Assembly: GCF_016925635.1 (NCBI RefSeq)
Contig: NZ_CP070490.1
Coordinates: forward strand, 62,001 to 126,000
Source of the DNA: Lysinibacillus fusiformis
GTDB taxonomy: Bacteria > Bacillota > Bacilli > Bacillales_A > Planococcaceae
Direction of reading: 5' to 3'
DNA: 64,000 bases
In this document: in pieces, positions 50,406 through 61,075 of the stretch
How positions within the stretch are numbered: position 1 is the first letter of the stretch
Layout: the number at the start of each line of letters is the position of its first letter
Translations under genes and position numbers: made by a program
Notes under the pieces: model-generated
What the model was told of the DNA's origin: nothing
The model's input: only the letters and a program-made list of their open reading frames with translations
The model's database searches: none

Positions 50406-51251
50406 TTAATCTTTCTTTATTTTTATCGCCGAACCCACTTTCTTGCCCTCTTTATTGATTGGAATTAATGTATAATTTCTTTCTGTTAGATACAGTGCAT
50501 CTACACGGCTCCCCCACCTTGTACCCTCTTTATTTAATGGATAGGGTGTTGCAAAGGTCCATGATTGTCCTGCTTTTGATTGGATTTTAAAGTGTAATGC
50601 CTCATTGACAACACTTTGTTCAGCATGAAAATAAATGGTTGTCGAAATGGGTGTGGAGACTATTTTGTCAATCGTTATTTCCTGCTGATCGACATGCTTC
50701 ACTTTTTTATCAATGGAAAAGATTTCACGATCCTCTTGTAATTGCTCTTGAGAAGCATCTACCTGAAATTCCCACGGCTTATCAATTGGTGTTTCCACAT
50801 TCCAATCTTTATAACGAATAACTAATTCTAAATGCTCATCTGTCGGAAAATCATCCATTTTAATGCTATTGTATATCGTATAGACGTTGGCAGACTTTGC
50901 AATGGACTGGCCTCCATTACGAACCATATAATCTTGACCATTGACGAGTATTTGTGGAAAGAAAAATACTTGATAATCTGGCGAAAATTCTTTTACAGGT
51001 TCGTATGTTGCATTCAGTAAAATTTGATTGTCATCTATTATCACTTCATTTAATGTTAACCGCCCTAAGCTATTGTTAGCTGTTTCCCCTACCACTGTTT
51101 TATAGGCTTCAAAATCCACATCCTGATCCCACCATAAATACAGTACCAATCCACTAGCAACCATTAATAAAAGGATCACAACAATAAGCCATTTCTTACT
51201 TCTCCGATTTTCCTTATCCAAATCCACAACTCGAAGTATATCATTGGACAA
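50406..51251 (-). CDS. Membrane-anchored DUF4179-like surface protein
   Basis: A 281-residue protein with one membrane helix (about 20-41) and a large predicted beta-sandwich outside. The segment YKTVVGETANNSLGRLTLNEVIIDDNQILLNATYEP resembles DUF4179 (seen in overlapping pieces), usual in anti-sigma-type proteins, but no cytoplasmic zinc-type domain is present and no ECF sigma gene is adjacent. TTG start with GAGGTG five bases upstream. Function unknown; the first residues (SNDILRVVDLDKENRRSKK) are the only cytoplasmic part. Confidence 0.7.
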   Translation of the reverse strand: MSNDILRVVDLDKENRRSKKWLIVVILLLMVASGLVLYLWWDQDVDFEAYKTVVGETANNSLGRLTLNEVIIDDNQILLNATYEPVKEFSPDYQVFFFPQILVNGQDYMVRNGGQSIAKSANVYTIYNSIKMDDFPTDEHLELVIRYKDWNVETPIDKPWEFQVDASQEQLQEDREIFSIDKKVKHVDQQEITIDKIVSTPISTTIYFHAEQSVVNEALHFKIQSKAGQSWTFATPYPLNKEGTRWGSRVDALYLTERNYTLIPINKEGKKVGSAIKIKKD

Positions 51252-51363
51252 CAGTACACCTCATTTTTATAAAAATCGTTATGATTCATTGTAGTGCTCA
51301 ATAAAGCATTATATAACCTTGATTACAAGCTAGGCCGAAGATTCATTATGTATAAAAGGAATA

Positions 51364-52563
51364 TTACATCCCTTTATGTAGATGACGAACTTTATTGACT
51401 TCCTGCATTAAATGGTCCACAAAGAGATCATCCCTTACTAGCCACGCTTGATTGTTTCGTTTTAAATACCACTCCGCTTCATTATAGCTTGCAAAGGTTT
51501 GTGGCAGTGGCGTGTTATTTTTTTCAATTATCCAGTCAACCTCATCGTTTGAATAGAGCCTAAACATTTCATCTTGCTGATTTTTATAGTAAGTTCCAAA
51601 TGTAGATCCCTTTACGTTATAACGATTTCTTTTTGCATCCTCTGGAATAGGCTCTATATGGAATGTGTCCACCACAAACTGCTTGTAAGCTTCCACCGTT
51701 AATGAGCAGCCAGCAGCCTTTTGATGCCCACCTCCGCCATATGTGGCAGCAATAGCTGACACATCGATATGATCATGGACTGTTCGAAAGGATATTTTTT
51801 TACTGCCCATATTGATCATCGCAATATAATCAAGATGCGTATTTTCCTTTCCCAATTCATTGCCAAGCTCAGAAAGATAGGATTCTGCATAGACAACCCC
51901 AGCATAGAAATCGCCCAAATTGGTTTGAATAAGTTCACGTTTCTTACGCCGAATGTAACGCTCTGTTTTTTCTTCTTCCATGCTTAAAATTTTCTTTTCA
52001 AATTCATCAAAGTCAAAATGATCACTTATTTTTAAACGTTCAAGCATTTTCTCTTCAAACTCTTCAATAGACACTAGAAAAAACAGTGCATTTAATCTTT
52101 GCGCTTGAAAATTCCCGTTCTTTTCCCATTCCCATGTATCGTATTGTCTTACTAACTCTACAAATTCTGAAATGGCTTCTGTTTTTTCTAATAGTCCATG
52201 GGTCACCAGGTATTGATAAAATAAAGATGTAGCTGACGTTAAAAAGCCTTGCTCATCCTCAACTACTACCTTTCCCCATTCATATTGATTTAAATGGAGT
52301 GCTGTCTTATGATGATCCAGCAATTGCACATTACCAGTCGCCTGATAATAATCATGAATCCTTTTTTCATTCGCTTCATTTGGAGAAAGATCTGTAATAA
52401 ACAAAAATGTTTTCTGTTGGTCGTTCTCCAAAAAGAATTCGATTTCGCGATCAAGTGCTGTAATGGAGTTGTAGCGTATCTTTACCTTATCGTTAAAAGC
52501 AAGCTTGGCTAAAATTCCACACCCTACTCCGTCTAAATCATTATGTGTTAATAATTTATACAT
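51364..52563 (-). CDS. nrnB: DHH-family oligoribonuclease NrnB
   Basis: A 399-residue DHH/DHHA1 phosphoesterase with the length and order of B. subtilis NrnB (YngD), a 3'-5' oligoribonuclease. Manganese-site motifs: HNDLDG 7-12, Asp58 (FITDLS), DHHKT 83-87 and a DHHA1 site GGGGHQKAAGCSL near residue 280. Degrades short RNA (nano-RNA) and pAp-like substrates. It runs alone; a DUF4179-like gene and a divergent deacetylase gene flank it. Confidence 0.9.
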   Translation of the reverse strand: MYKLLTHNDLDGVGCGILAKLAFNDKVKIRYNSITALDREIEFFLENDQQKTFLFITDLSPNEANEKRIHDYYQATGNVQLLDHHKTALHLNQYEWGKVVVEDEQGFLTSATSLFYQYLVTHGLLEKTEAISEFVELVRQYDTWEWEKNGNFQAQRLNALFFLVSIEEFEEKMLERLKISDHFDFDEFEKKILSMEEEKTERYIRRKKRELIQTNLGDFYAGVVYAESYLSELGNELGKENTHLDYIAMINMGSKKISFRTVHDHIDVSAIAATYGGGGHQKAAGCSLTVEAYKQFVVDTFHIEPIPEDAKRNRYNVKGSTFGTYYKNQQDEMFRLYSNDEVDWIIEKNNTPLPQTFASYNEAEWYLKRNNQAWLVRDDLFVDHLMQEVNKVRHLHKGM

Positions 52564-52704
52564 GTTTTCACCTCCACTGTAGTATGGTTATTTTTTTGGT
52601 GTTCAAACAGCTAATGACGATCAAGAAGTAACAACATTGATATTGTATTCGAGATAACATACATTAAAACCATATATCCTTTATGGTGAGAGAGGAGACA
52701 GTGA

Positions 52705-53409
52705 ATGAAAAGGAAACTAGCTTATATCAGCATCGGACTTATCTTAATCTTTACTTTAGCATTTTCAGCCTATAAATTAATGAATGCTCGTGACTTTCAA
52801 TTGTTTGGTCCTATTACGTCTCGGGTGGATACTCAGGAAAAGGTCGTTGCATTGACATTTGATGACGGACCAACTGACAATACTGGCGCTATTTTATCGT
52901 TACTAGACGACTACCAAGTAAAAGCCACTTTTTTTCTAATTGGACAGGACATTGAGCAACATCCAGAAGAAGCTAAAAAAATAGTGGAGGCAGGACATCA
53001 ACTAGGTAATCATACGTATTCGCATAAACGTATGGTCTTAAAAAGCCCTTCCTTTATTAAAAATGAAATAGAAAAAACGGATGCCCTTATTGCCAATACC
53101 GGCTATCAAGAAACACCCGTTGTAAGACCACCATATGGTAAAAAGTTGATTGGCTTTCCCTATTACTTAAATAAACATCAACGCGAGACCATTACATGGA
53201 ACCTAGAGCCTGATACCTTCTTTACAAAGGCAGCGGATAAAATAAATTATGTAAAAGAAACTATTCAACCAGGCTCCATCATTTTAATGCACCCTATGTA
53301 TGATCAAACTGACAATGAACTACAGGCAATAGAAGGAATTCTTCAATCCCTTACAGATGAGGGCTATACATTCGTCACGGTAGATGAGCTTCTCAACTAT
53401 TCCGAATGA
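52705..53409 (+). CDS. Polysaccharide deacetylase (NodB domain)
   Basis: A 234-residue secreted or membrane-anchored carbohydrate esterase family 4 protein. Residues 5-22 form a signal anchor. The NodB domain shows motif 1 TFDDGP (51-56; Asp53, Asp54), motif 2 HTYSH (103-107), motif 3 RPPYGK and motif 5 LMHPM. The zinc triad Asp54, His103 and His107 is intact, so it is likely an active peptidoglycan or polysaccharide N-deacetylase. GAGGAGA precedes ATG. Confidence 0.92.
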   Translation: MKRKLAYISIGLILIFTLAFSAYKLMNARDFQLFGPITSRVDTQEKVVALTFDDGPTDNTGAILSLLDDYQVKATFFLIGQDIEQHPEEAKKIVEAGHQLGNHTYSHKRMVLKSPSFIKNEIEKTDALIANTGYQETPVVRPPYGKKLIGFPYYLNKHQRETITWNLEPDTFFTKAADKINYVKETIQPGSIILMHPMYDQTDNELQAIEGILQSLTDEGYTFVTVDELLNYSE

Positions 53410-53420
53410 TACACGCCGCT

Positions 53421-53493
53421 AAGAATCTGCACCTCCTTTTGTGCAGATTCTTACTATATAAAAAGCAGCAGTTCTTCCCACTTTTTATATAGT
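53421..53493 (+). terminator. Two consecutive terminator hairpins
   Basis: AAGAATCTGCAC (53421-53432) pairs with GTGCAGATTCTT (53441-53452), then ACTATATAAAAAG (53453-53465) pairs with CTTTTTATATAGT (53481-53493). The 53494-53731 stretch then holds the promoter of the decarboxylase gene and no other gene. Confidence 0.8.
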
Positions 53494-53731
53494 CTTATCA
53501 TTATAATTTGTATAACTTTCTCACTCTCTTCAAATTTTGCTTTCCACATCGCATAAAGCCTACTACTCCATAATTAAAACAATACAGTTATATAATGTCA
53601 TTAGATGTTTAATTTTTCAGAAATGTCTATAAATATTTTTTCAGTAAAATATAATCACCATCTCTGCTAAAATATGCTATTATACCTTTAGTATAATGTC
53701 CTATTTTTATTTAGGTAAAAATAGAGGAAAT

Positions 53732-55399
53732 ATGAACTATAAAAGGATGATGAATATGCAAAATATCCAACAATTATTCCAGAGCGAAGATGGAAATATC
53801 CAACAAAGAGAGAATTTTTTATCCCTATTAGAGAAAATTGTTTCCTCATTAGATGAATTAAAGAATCCAAATAAGACAACTCTTGGCCCAATAAAAGAAC
53901 GATCTGCTAATTTTTATCAAGAGCTTATACAAGAACATCAAGTGCCAACAACTGGTATTGGGCTAGAACAAGTTGTAAAAGAATTGACACATTTAATGCA
54001 AGGACATCCTTATCATACACGTAACTTTGTTACCAATGTTTTACCAATGGCAAGTATTCCTGGTGTGTTAGGCCAGTTTACGAATGCGCTATTGAATGGC
54101 AATAATTTATGGGATGTTTATGGTCCTGCTGCCGCTGAGTGTGAGGTTAAAGTAGTAGCCATGATGTCTAAATTAGTAGGCTATGATTATACAAAAAGCT
54201 TTGGCTATACAACATGGGGTGGACAAGGTGCCGTTTTCAGTGGACTTCGTCTTGCCATTGCAAAACAATTCCCTCAAGCAAAAGAAGATGGTGTTCCTAA
54301 TAATTTATATTGCTTTGCTTCAGAGAATGCCCATTACAGTCTTTTAAAATCGGTAGAAGCAGTAGGGATTGGTAGTAAACACTTAGTGCGTGTAAAAGCA
54401 GGCAAAGATCACTCGATGGATGTGGAAGACTTACGTGCACGTATGACAGAAGTCATCGAAAATGGCGGCATTCCCGTCTATGTAGTAGCGACAACAGGTG
54501 CAACTGATCAATTTGGTATTGATGATGTACAAGCCATCAAAGAAGTCACAACAACGCTTGAAAAGAAATACAACTTACAACCAGTACATATTCATGCTGA
54601 TTCGGCTTTAGGTGGTTTTTATGCCTTCTTCAATGATTATGATTTTAATAAAAATCCACTCCAATTCGAGGTGGAGGTTTTACAAGGTTTAGTACAAATC
54701 CATGAACGTATGCAACATCTAGCCATTGCAGATAGCCTGTGCTTTGACTTCCAAAAGCTTGGACAAACACCTTATTTAACTAGCCTATTCTTAATTAAGG
54801 AAGGTAAAAGTTTACAGCTACTGGATATTGAAGACTTTGATACGCCATATGTCGGCAATCGTGGTTATGGCTCTTATCATACTGGTTATACATTAGAATG
54901 CTCTCGTATGGGTAGCTCCATCGCTATTTTTGCTGCATTGCAGGCGTTTGGTAAAGAAGGCTATCAACAACTATTAGCTAATTATGTACGGGTGAATTTA
55001 GCATTCCGTGCACAATTAACTGAGAAAACCCCTATGCTACAGGTAGTTAATGAAGCCAATATTGGGCCAGTCACAGCGTTTCGTTTATATCCAGACGGCA
55101 TGAATTGGCAAGCTGAACAGGCTGGTCATTATACACAAGACCAAATTGAACACATAAACGGCATGAACGCTTCATTTTTTGAAATTATCGGAGAAGGTCG
55201 AGACGAAGTATTCTATGGTGACACAACGCGTGTCTGCACGGTTAGCACGAGTGATACAACACAACAGGTTCCGGTTGCAGCGGCAAAATTCTTCTCCATT
55301 TCACCTTATACGGAGACAGACCATATCCCTAATATGATTCATTTCTTACAGCAAAAGCTTAAAGTACTGGAGGCGTCACACATTGCGTATCGTCACTAA
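53732..55399 (+). CDS. Group II PLP-dependent amino acid decarboxylase
   Basis: A pyridoxal-phosphate enzyme of about 555 residues of the group II decarboxylase (glutamate/aromatic amino acid) fold. The cofactor lysine is Lys342 in [11 protein letters not shown]; the preceding [10 protein letters not shown] gives the conserved Asp that binds the pyridine nitrogen, and [12 protein letters not shown] follows the family substrate loop. Start 53732 has AGAGGA close upstream; ATG 53756 also possible. It overlaps the next gene (a chemotaxis receptor) by 17 bases, so both are co-expressed. Substrate is unknown. Confidence 0.85.
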   Translation: MNYKRMMNMQNIQQLFQSEDGNIQQRENFLSLLEKIVSSLDELKNPNKTTLGPIKERSANFYQELIQEHQVPTTGIGLEQVVKELTHLMQGHPYHTRNFVTNVLPMASIPGVLGQFTNALLNGNNLWDVYGPAAAECEVKVVAMMSKLVGYDYTKSFGYTTWGGQGAVFSGLRLAIAKQFPQAKEDGVPNNLYCFASENAHYSLLKSVEAVGIGSKHLVRVKAGKDHSMDVEDLRARMTEVIENGGIPVYVVATTGATDQFGIDDVQAIKEVTTTLEKKYNLQPVHIHADSALGGFYAFFNDYDFNKNPLQFEVEVLQGLVQIHERMQHLAIADSLCFDFQKLGQTPYLTSLFLIKEGKSLQLLDIEDFDTPYVGNRGYGSYHTGYTLECSRMGSSIAIFAALQAFGKEGYQQLLANYVRVNLAFRAQLTEKTPMLQVVNEANIGPVTAFRLYPDGMNWQAEQAGHYTQDQIEHINGMNASFFEIIGEGRDEVFYGDTTRVCTVSTSDTTQQVPVAAAKFFSISPYTETDHIPNMIHFLQQKLKVLEASHIAYRH

Positions 55400-57080
55400 A
55401 TTTAAGAGTTCTTTACTCTATAAATATATTGCTAGTTTCACTATTCCAATAGCGATTATTTCCTTGCTCTTTAGTGTTGTGTTATTTGCAGTTTCTTACC
55501 GCATTATTGACAATTTTGTTATTAAACAATTCGAATCTACTTTAGAGATTACATCGAATACGATTTTTGAAGATATTGAGAAAAATGATGTAAAAGCAGC
55601 GGATAACGGTAGCCCTGACAAATATAAAAAACTTTTAGATCAATTGAATGCTACGGTTAAAAAATATGATGTCGAAAACGCCTATGTCCTTTCTAAAGCA
55701 AATGGTAAAGAGCATATCATCGCTCTAAGTAATACCGACAATCATCAGCAAGATTATGTATTTAGTAAAGAAATGCATGAAGCCGTAGCCACTGGCACCA
55801 CTCAAACGAGTGATATTTACAAGGATGAATACGGTATCCATAAGTCCATTTTTATCCCTTTTAAAGATACGGATATTATTTTCGGTTTAGATATGGATGC
55901 TTCCTTCATTTCTAAGCTACAAACGGAAACACTTTGGATTTGTATTATTTTAACGATTGTCTTTGTGATTTTTGGTATAATCGTTGCTTACTTTATTAGT
56001 GTGGGCATTACGAAGCCAATCAAAAAAATGACGCGCTATGTTGGTCAAGTTGCACAGGGTGATTTAGCTGTCGAACCACTTCAAATAAAAGGTTCCAATG
56101 AAATTGCCCAGCTTTCATCAGGCATTGAAAATATGACGGAAGATTTGCGTTCATTAATTAAACAAATCGCCCAAAACGCTGAACAAGTAGCCGCAATGTC
56201 GGAGGAATTAACAGCAAGCTCCGAACAAACAAGTGCATCCATTCAGCAAATTACCTCTTCTATGCAAGAGGTGGCAGCGGGTTCTGAGAAGCAAACCTCT
56301 TCGATTGAGGAAGTGGAAAATCATATTACAACCATTTCAAGCAAAATGTCAGAGGTTGTGACAAGTGTAACTGATGTTACAGATAAGGCATTCCAAGCAT
56401 CTGCTATATCAGAAAAAGGCAATACAACGATCCAAGATGCAACTGAAAAAATGGCCGTGACATCCCAAGCCATCCAAGAATCAGCAACTGTCGTAGAACG
56501 ATTAAGCACGTACACAAATGAAATTGGTGATATTGTGACATTGATTACGCAAATTACGGATCAAACCAATTTACTTGCTTTAAATGCTTCGATTGAGGCA
56601 GCGCGTGCAGGCGAACACGGTAAAGGCTTTGCAGTTGTAGCGGAGGAAGTGCGTAAGTTAGCTGATCAATCATTAGAGGCAACAAACAGTATTCGTACTC
56701 GAATTGAAACGATTAAAGAAGAATCTGCACAAGCCGTCAAATCTATGGCTATCAGTAGCAGTAATCTTGCCGAAAGCTCAACAACTTTCAATGCATCTGG
56801 AGAGGCATTTGCTGATATCTATTCCCAAGTCACTGCACTGACGAGAGAAATGGACCATGTCAAAAACGTGATGTCCAATATCAATGAAGGTGTTAGCAGT
56901 ATCGCTAGTTCTGTTGAACAAGTTGGCGTTGTAGCTGTACAAGCTTCGGGCAATATTCAAAACGTAGCAGCTGCCTCTGAGGAACAATCCGCAAGTATCG
57001 AAGAAATAACTGCTTCTTCTAATAACTTAGCTGAAATGGCTCAACAACTCCACAATATCATTCAAAAATTCAAGTTATAA
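55383..57080 (+). CDS. Methyl-accepting chemotaxis protein
   Basis: A 565-residue receptor. Membrane helix 1 (about 18-42), external sensor (43-182, single-cache like), helix 2 (183-206), HAMP (about 207-258), then the long coiled-coil signalling domain with the hairpin tip [50 protein letters not shown] (seen in overlapping pieces) contacting CheA/CheW. TTG start at 55383 with GGAGG nine bases upstream, inside the decarboxylase end. The ligand is unknown, but co-expression suggests an amine or amino acid linked to the decarboxylase. Confidence 0.92.
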   Translation: MRIVTKFKSSLLYKYIASFTIPIAIISLLFSVVLFAVSYRIIDNFVIKQFESTLEITSNTIFEDIEKNDVKAADNGSPDKYKKLLDQLNATVKKYDVENAYVLSKANGKEHIIALSNTDNHQQDYVFSKEMHEAVATGTTQTSDIYKDEYGIHKSIFIPFKDTDIIFGLDMDASFISKLQTETLWICIILTIVFVIFGIIVAYFISVGITKPIKKMTRYVGQVAQGDLAVEPLQIKGSNEIAQLSSGIENMTEDLRSLIKQIAQNAEQVAAMSEELTASSEQTSASIQQITSSMQEVAAGSEKQTSSIEEVENHITTISSKMSEVVTSVTDVTDKAFQASAISEKGNTTIQDATEKMAVTSQAIQESATVVERLSTYTNEIGDIVTLITQITDQTNLLALNASIEAARAGEHGKGFAVVAEEVRKLADQSLEATNSIRTRIETIKEESAQAVKSMAISSSNLAESSTTFNASGEAFADIYSQVTALTREMDHVKNVMSNINEGVSSIASSVEQVGVVAVQASGNIQNVAAASEEQSASIEEITASSNNLAEMAQQLHNIIQKFKL

Positions 57081-57087
57081 AATGAAC

Positions 57088-57122
57088 AAATCCGCAATGC
57101 CATAATCGGGCATTGCGGATTT
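57088..57122 (+). terminator. Terminator after the decarboxylase-receptor pair
   Basis: AAATCCGCAATGCC pairs perfectly with GGCATTGCGGATTT around a 7-base loop, then TCTTTG. Confidence 0.9.
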
Positions 57123-57192
57123 CTTTGTGTGATTTTAAAATATAGAATTATACTGCAAAACTTTAAAAAGCTCCTAACAAAATGGTAGAAGA

Positions 57193-57621
57193 TTAGGCAA
57201 TAATGCTTTTCACAACTTTTGAAATAACGGCACCTTCAGCTTGACCTGTAAGCAATGGTTTAGCAATTTTCATGGCTTCGCCCATGTTCATTCCTTTTTC
57301 AACACCCGCTGCCACTAATTTCTCTGCAATTTCTTCTTCTGATAATTGCTTTGGTAAAAAAGATTTCAAAAGTGTCAATTTGGCTTCCTCTTTTTCAATC
57401 AGGTCTGCTCGCCCAGCCGTTTGTGCACCTTCTAAAGCCTGATTCGTTTGTTTGACCTCACGATTAATAATGGCCATTTCTTCCTCAGGTGTCAATGTCT
57501 CTCCCTTTTCTTTTTCAGCAGAATCTAATGCTGACTTTAAAAGAGATAATACACCCTTCGCTAAAGTATCTTTCTCTCTCATTGCCGTTTTTAATTGTTC
57601 AAATACTTCTGTTTTTAACAA
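57193..57621 (-). CDS. GatB/YqeY domain-containing protein
   Basis: A protein of 142 residues of the YqeY family, a helical domain also found at the end of GatB amidotransferase. Conserved pieces: LTPEEEMAIINREVKQTNQALEG, FLPKQLSEEEIAEKL, and GEAMKIAKPLLTGQAEGAVISKVVKS, each shown in part. TTG at 57621 is preferred since AAGGAG lies eight bases upstream; GTG at 57630 is too close to that site. Usually next to rpsU, here far from it. Role unknown, perhaps tRNA-dependent amidation. Confidence 0.88.
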   Translation of the reverse strand: MLKTEVFEQLKTAMREKDTLAKGVLSLLKSALDSAEKEKGETLTPEEEMAIINREVKQTNQALEGAQTAGRADLIEKEEAKLTLLKSFLPKQLSEEEIAEKLVAAGVEKGMNMGEAMKIAKPLLTGQAEGAVISKVVKSIIA

Positions 57622-57688
57622 TGATCTCACTCCTTCTAACCGTCTATATCAGAAAAATTATAGCATAAAAATCATGAAGGATTACAGT

Positions 57689-58696
57689 TCATTGCATTTC
57701 TGCTAATTTTACTTTGTAATGTAGCATTCCTTGTAGCTCGCCTTGATAAGAAAAAACCCCTTGCTGAATTAATTGGCGCAGACGATATTCAATCCATTCA
57801 ACCTCTCTCAATTCTTCCATATGACCCAGTACCTCTCCAATTAACCTAGCTGCAACTTGATAGTGGACTTCCTCTTGCTCTTCCTGTAAACGTCTAGCAC
57901 AGGCAATAATAAAGTCATCCTCTCTATCTTCATTGTTATTGCCCCAAAGTTCATGATATTGCCAGGTGTGTATGCAATGGTAATCATCCATTAACAAATT
58001 TAAACCTTCTTTGCATAAGGACTCCCGCAATGCTTTTTTTAATGGCCGTCCTTGAGATTGTTCATAAAAATAAAGTAAATTCTCTGTGCTGACCTCTCCA
58101 GTGGATCTTGGATAATTATCCTCTGCTAACTGTGGTAAAGTATACAACTCATGAAATAACTGAAAAGTGTCTAATACATAGATATCATTTATTTTTTGTT
58201 CGAGCATCGCCAAAACCAGTCGAAGGCCTATTTGTTCATGAGCATTTTGACAAGTCCAAATCATTATTTCCTGATGAGGTGGTATATTTTTTATTTTCTC
58301 TACAGCTGCCTTCATCTCTCGCTCAAAAATGATCAATCCGTCATCATCCATTACATAACGCTCTTCCAACCATTGAAAACGAGCTTCAATCCCGCCCCAT
58401 GTATGTACATCTTTCAAAGGACCAACAGAAAAATTACCTGGCATAACAATGATTTCCTCGGTCTTAGCATAGTCAGTATGACGAAAGGCTGCTTTCAAGC
58501 TCCCCCCAGGTGAATGACCGAATACAATATGAACCGTTTGTACCTTTGATAGATCCCGCTCCTCAGCTTGCTGTAATAAAAACTGCAGCATGCTGTCCCT
58601 TGACTGTTCATTTATTAAAGTTAAAAGAAGCATCGTCTTCGCATCAGCTTCACTCAATTGTTGTATCGACTTTTTTAATTGGTTGATCTTCTCCAT
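57689..58696 (-). CDS. DUF1835 / DUF3658 domain protein
   Basis: A 335-residue soluble protein. The segment HIVFGHSPGGSLKAAFRH and GNFSVGPL...W match DUF1835, and the latter half (RRLQEEQEEVHYQVAARLIGEVLG in parts) matches the DUF3658 tail usually joined to it. The domain pair is common in Bacillales and has no known function. No ribosome site oddity; the gene is alone. It faces the minisatellite array on its upstream side. Confidence 0.8.
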   Translation of the reverse strand: MEKINQLKKSIQQLSEADAKTMLLLTLINEQSRDSMLQFLLQQAEERDLSKVQTVHIVFGHSPGGSLKAAFRHTDYAKTEEIIVMPGNFSVGPLKDVHTWGGIEARFQWLEERYVMDDDGLIIFEREMKAAVEKIKNIPPHQEIMIWTCQNAHEQIGLRLVLAMLEQKINDIYVLDTFQLFHELYTLPQLAEDNYPRSTGEVSTENLLYFYEQSQGRPLKKALRESLCKEGLNLLMDDYHCIHTWQYHELWGNNNEDREDDFIIACARRLQEEQEEVHYQVAARLIGEVLGHMEELREVEWIEYRLRQLIQQGVFSYQGELQGMLHYKVKLAEMQ

Positions 58697-58818
58697 ATTC
58701 TGTACTCCTTTATATAAAAACAGCTAATCTTATCATACCTTTTAATACCTCTAATTACCAATTTAGTAATTTTATAAAATTATATGTTACTACTATTGCA
58801 AGTGTTTTTTTTTGGTCG

Positions 58819-59970
58819 GAGCGGGGGATTGCTTACTTTGAGCGGCTTTCTTACTTTTTGGAGCGGGGCTTCACTTCTTTTGAGCGGCTCTCTCTTTTTG
58901 GAGCGGGGCTTCGCTTCTTTTGAGCGCCTTTCTTACTTTTTAGAGCAGTTCTTCGCTTCTTTTGAGCGGCCCTCTCTCTTTTTGGAGCGGGGCTTCACTT
59001 CTTTTGAGCGGCTTTCTCTCTTTTGGAGCGGGGCCTCGCTTCTTTTGAGCGCCTTTCTTACTTTTTGGAGCGGGGCTTCGCTTCTTTTGAGCGCCTTTCT
59101 TACTTTTCGGAGCGGGCTTCACTTCTTTTGAGCGGCTCTCTCTCTTTTTGGAGCAGGTCTTCACTTCTTTTGAGCGGCTTTCTTACTTTTTGGAGCGGGG
59201 CTTCACTTCTTTTGAGCGACTTTCTTACTTTTTGGAGCAGGTCTTCACTTCTTTTGAGCGACTTTCTTACTTTTTGGAGCGGGGGCTCACTTCTTTTGAG
59301 CGGCTCCCTCTCTTTTTGGAGCGGGGCTTCACTTCTTTTGAGCGCCTTTCTTACTTTTCGGAGCGGGGCTCGCTTCTTTGGAGCAGCTTTCTCTCTTTTT
59401 CGAGCGGGGCTTCGCTTCTTTTGAGCGGCTCTCTCTCTTTTTGGAGCGAGGGCTTGCTTTCTAAGCAGGTTCTCTCTTTTGGAGCGGGGCTTCACTTCTT
59501 TTGAGCGGCTTTCTCTCTTTTTGGAGCGGGGCTTCGCTTCTTTTGACCGCCTTTCTCCTTTTTTGGAGCGGGGCTTCACTTCTTTTGAGCGCCTTTCTTA
59601 CTTTTCGGAGCGGGGCTCGCTTCTTTGGAGCAGCTCTCTCTCTTTTGGAGCGGGGCTTCACTTCTTTTGAGCGCCTTTCTTACTTTTCGGAGCGGGGCCT
59701 CACTTCTTTTGAGCGGCTTTCTCTCTTTTTGGAGCGGGTATTCACTTCTTTTGAGCGGCTACCTCTCTTTTTGGAGCGGGGCTTTGCTTCTTTTGAGCGG
59801 CTACCTCTCTTTTTGGAGCGGGGCTTTGCTTCTTTTGAGCGGCTACCTCTCTTTTTGGAGCGGGGCTTCGCTTCTTTTGAGCGCCTTTCTTACTTTTTTG
59901 GAGCGGGGGCTCGCTTTCTAAGCAGGTTCTCACTTTTGGAGCGGGGTTTCTCTCTCTTTGAACGGTTACC
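58819..59970. repeat. Tandem array 2: about 27 units of ~42 bp (minisatellite)
   Basis: The unit reads GAGCGGGGCTTCACTTCTTTT + GAGCGGCTTTCTTACTTTTTG, so it is itself two related 21-base halves. About 27 full units and a partial one follow, mostly 40-43 bp. Most keep a multiple of three, so several long frames stay open on both strands, but none has a ribosome site. It lies between the DUF1835 gene and the dehydrogenase gene, in non-coding sequence. Confidence 0.92.
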
Positions 59971-60011
59971 CCTTCACAACTAAAGAAAACATCCACTTCC
60001 TTATAAAAAAA

Positions 60012-60060
60012 CATACTACCAGTAGCAGCTCATCCATAGTGGACCTACTACAGTAGTATG
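60012..60060 (-). terminator. Terminator after the dehydrogenase gene
   Basis: CATACTAC (60012-60019) pairs with GTAGTATG (60053-60060), with inner AGTAG/CTACT pairs. The A-run at 60005-60011 gives a U-tract on the minus-strand RNA. Confidence 0.8.
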
Positions 60061-60064
60061 TTAC

Positions 60065-61054
60065 TTAGTCAACGTTCGTTAAAAATACTTTTCCTTTTTT
60101 AGACCTCTCAACAGCATCGATTGCCTTATGAATGTCCAGTAATGGATAATGGGCATGTACTTTCATCATTTTTAGTGAACCATTATGTACAAGATTTACA
60201 AGATGTTGCATCGTTTGTTGCCATTTTTCTATTGACGTCTGATGTTGCCAATGACGCAAATGGAACATCCTCGCTTGTACCTTTGCTTCCTTCACAATGT
60301 TTGTCCAATTTACCTGAATACCCGACAAAAGACCAATGGCTAAAAAAATTCCACCGGGCTTTACGCAGAACGCAAGTTGATTGCCAGCCTCTCCTCCAAT
60401 GGAATCAATTGCTGCATCTGCCCCCTTACCATTTGTTAATGCCATAACGGTTTCATAGAGTGGCATTCGAGAGGTATCGATGACAAAAGTTGCACCAAGT
60501 TGCTGTAATTCTTCAGTATGCTGATTACTGCGTGTCACTGCAATAAGTTGAAATCCTAGCAATTTCGCAAGTTGAGCATAGAGATGTCCAATGGCTGAGC
60601 CACATGCATTTACTAATAAAACATCGTTTGATTGTAAATGGAGAACCTCTGAACAAGTTACGAAAGCTGTGATCGGATTAATATACATTTGCGCTGCAGT
60701 AAAATCATCCATTGTGGCAGGAATAGACACTGCAAAATCAGCTTGAGTTTTCACTATTTCCTGCCAAGTTCCCTCTCCCCGTAATGGTAATACGCGCTGG
60801 CCAATAAGCTTGGGTGAAACAAGTGGTCCAACATCTTCAATAATTCCTACGCCTTCATAGCCAGGCACTGTTGGTAAAGTGATTCTATGAGCATATTTCC
60901 CCCATATCGGTATTAAATCTGAGGGATTGATTGGTCTTGCTAGCATGCGAACAAGAATTTCTTGACCTTGTGGAGGTGCAATGGTTTTATTCTCTAGCCT
61001 TACCACCTCTTGCGGATTTCCAAATTCATAAATTTTTAAGCATTTTGCTTTCAA
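60065..61054 (-). CDS. MDR-family NAD(P)H-dependent oxidoreductase (quinone/enoyl reductase-like)
   Basis: A 329-residue zinc-free medium-chain dehydrogenase/reductase. The N-terminal catalytic domain (about 1-125) contains ARPINPSDLIPIWGKY and VPGYEGVGIIEDVG; the Rossmann domain (130-270) has VNACGSAIGHLYAQLAKLLG. No zinc-ligand cysteines are present, so it is a quinone oxidoreductase or trans-2-enoyl-CoA reductase-like enzyme rather than an alcohol dehydrogenase. Substrate unknown. Alone, 21 bases from the acetyltransferase stop. Confidence 0.86.
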   Translation of the reverse strand: MKAKCLKIYEFGNPQEVVRLENKTIAPPQGQEILVRMLARPINPSDLIPIWGKYAHRITLPTVPGYEGVGIIEDVGPLVSPKLIGQRVLPLRGEGTWQEIVKTQADFAVSIPATMDDFTAAQMYINPITAFVTCSEVLHLQSNDVLLVNACGSAIGHLYAQLAKLLGFQLIAVTRSNQHTEELQQLGATFVIDTSRMPLYETVMALTNGKGADAAIDSIGGEAGNQLAFCVKPGGIFLAIGLLSGIQVNWTNIVKEAKVQARMFHLRHWQHQTSIEKWQQTMQHLVNLVHNGSLKMMKVHAHYPLLDIHKAIDAVERSKKGKVFLTNVD

Positions 61055-61075
61055 CGATTCTAGCTCCTTTATTCA

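Noticed and set aside
58784..60014. Several open frames of 60-160 codons on both strands of tandem array 2
   Set aside because: Frames overlap in three registers and both directions, and lack ribosome sites. They follow from a 42-base repeat rather than coding selection.
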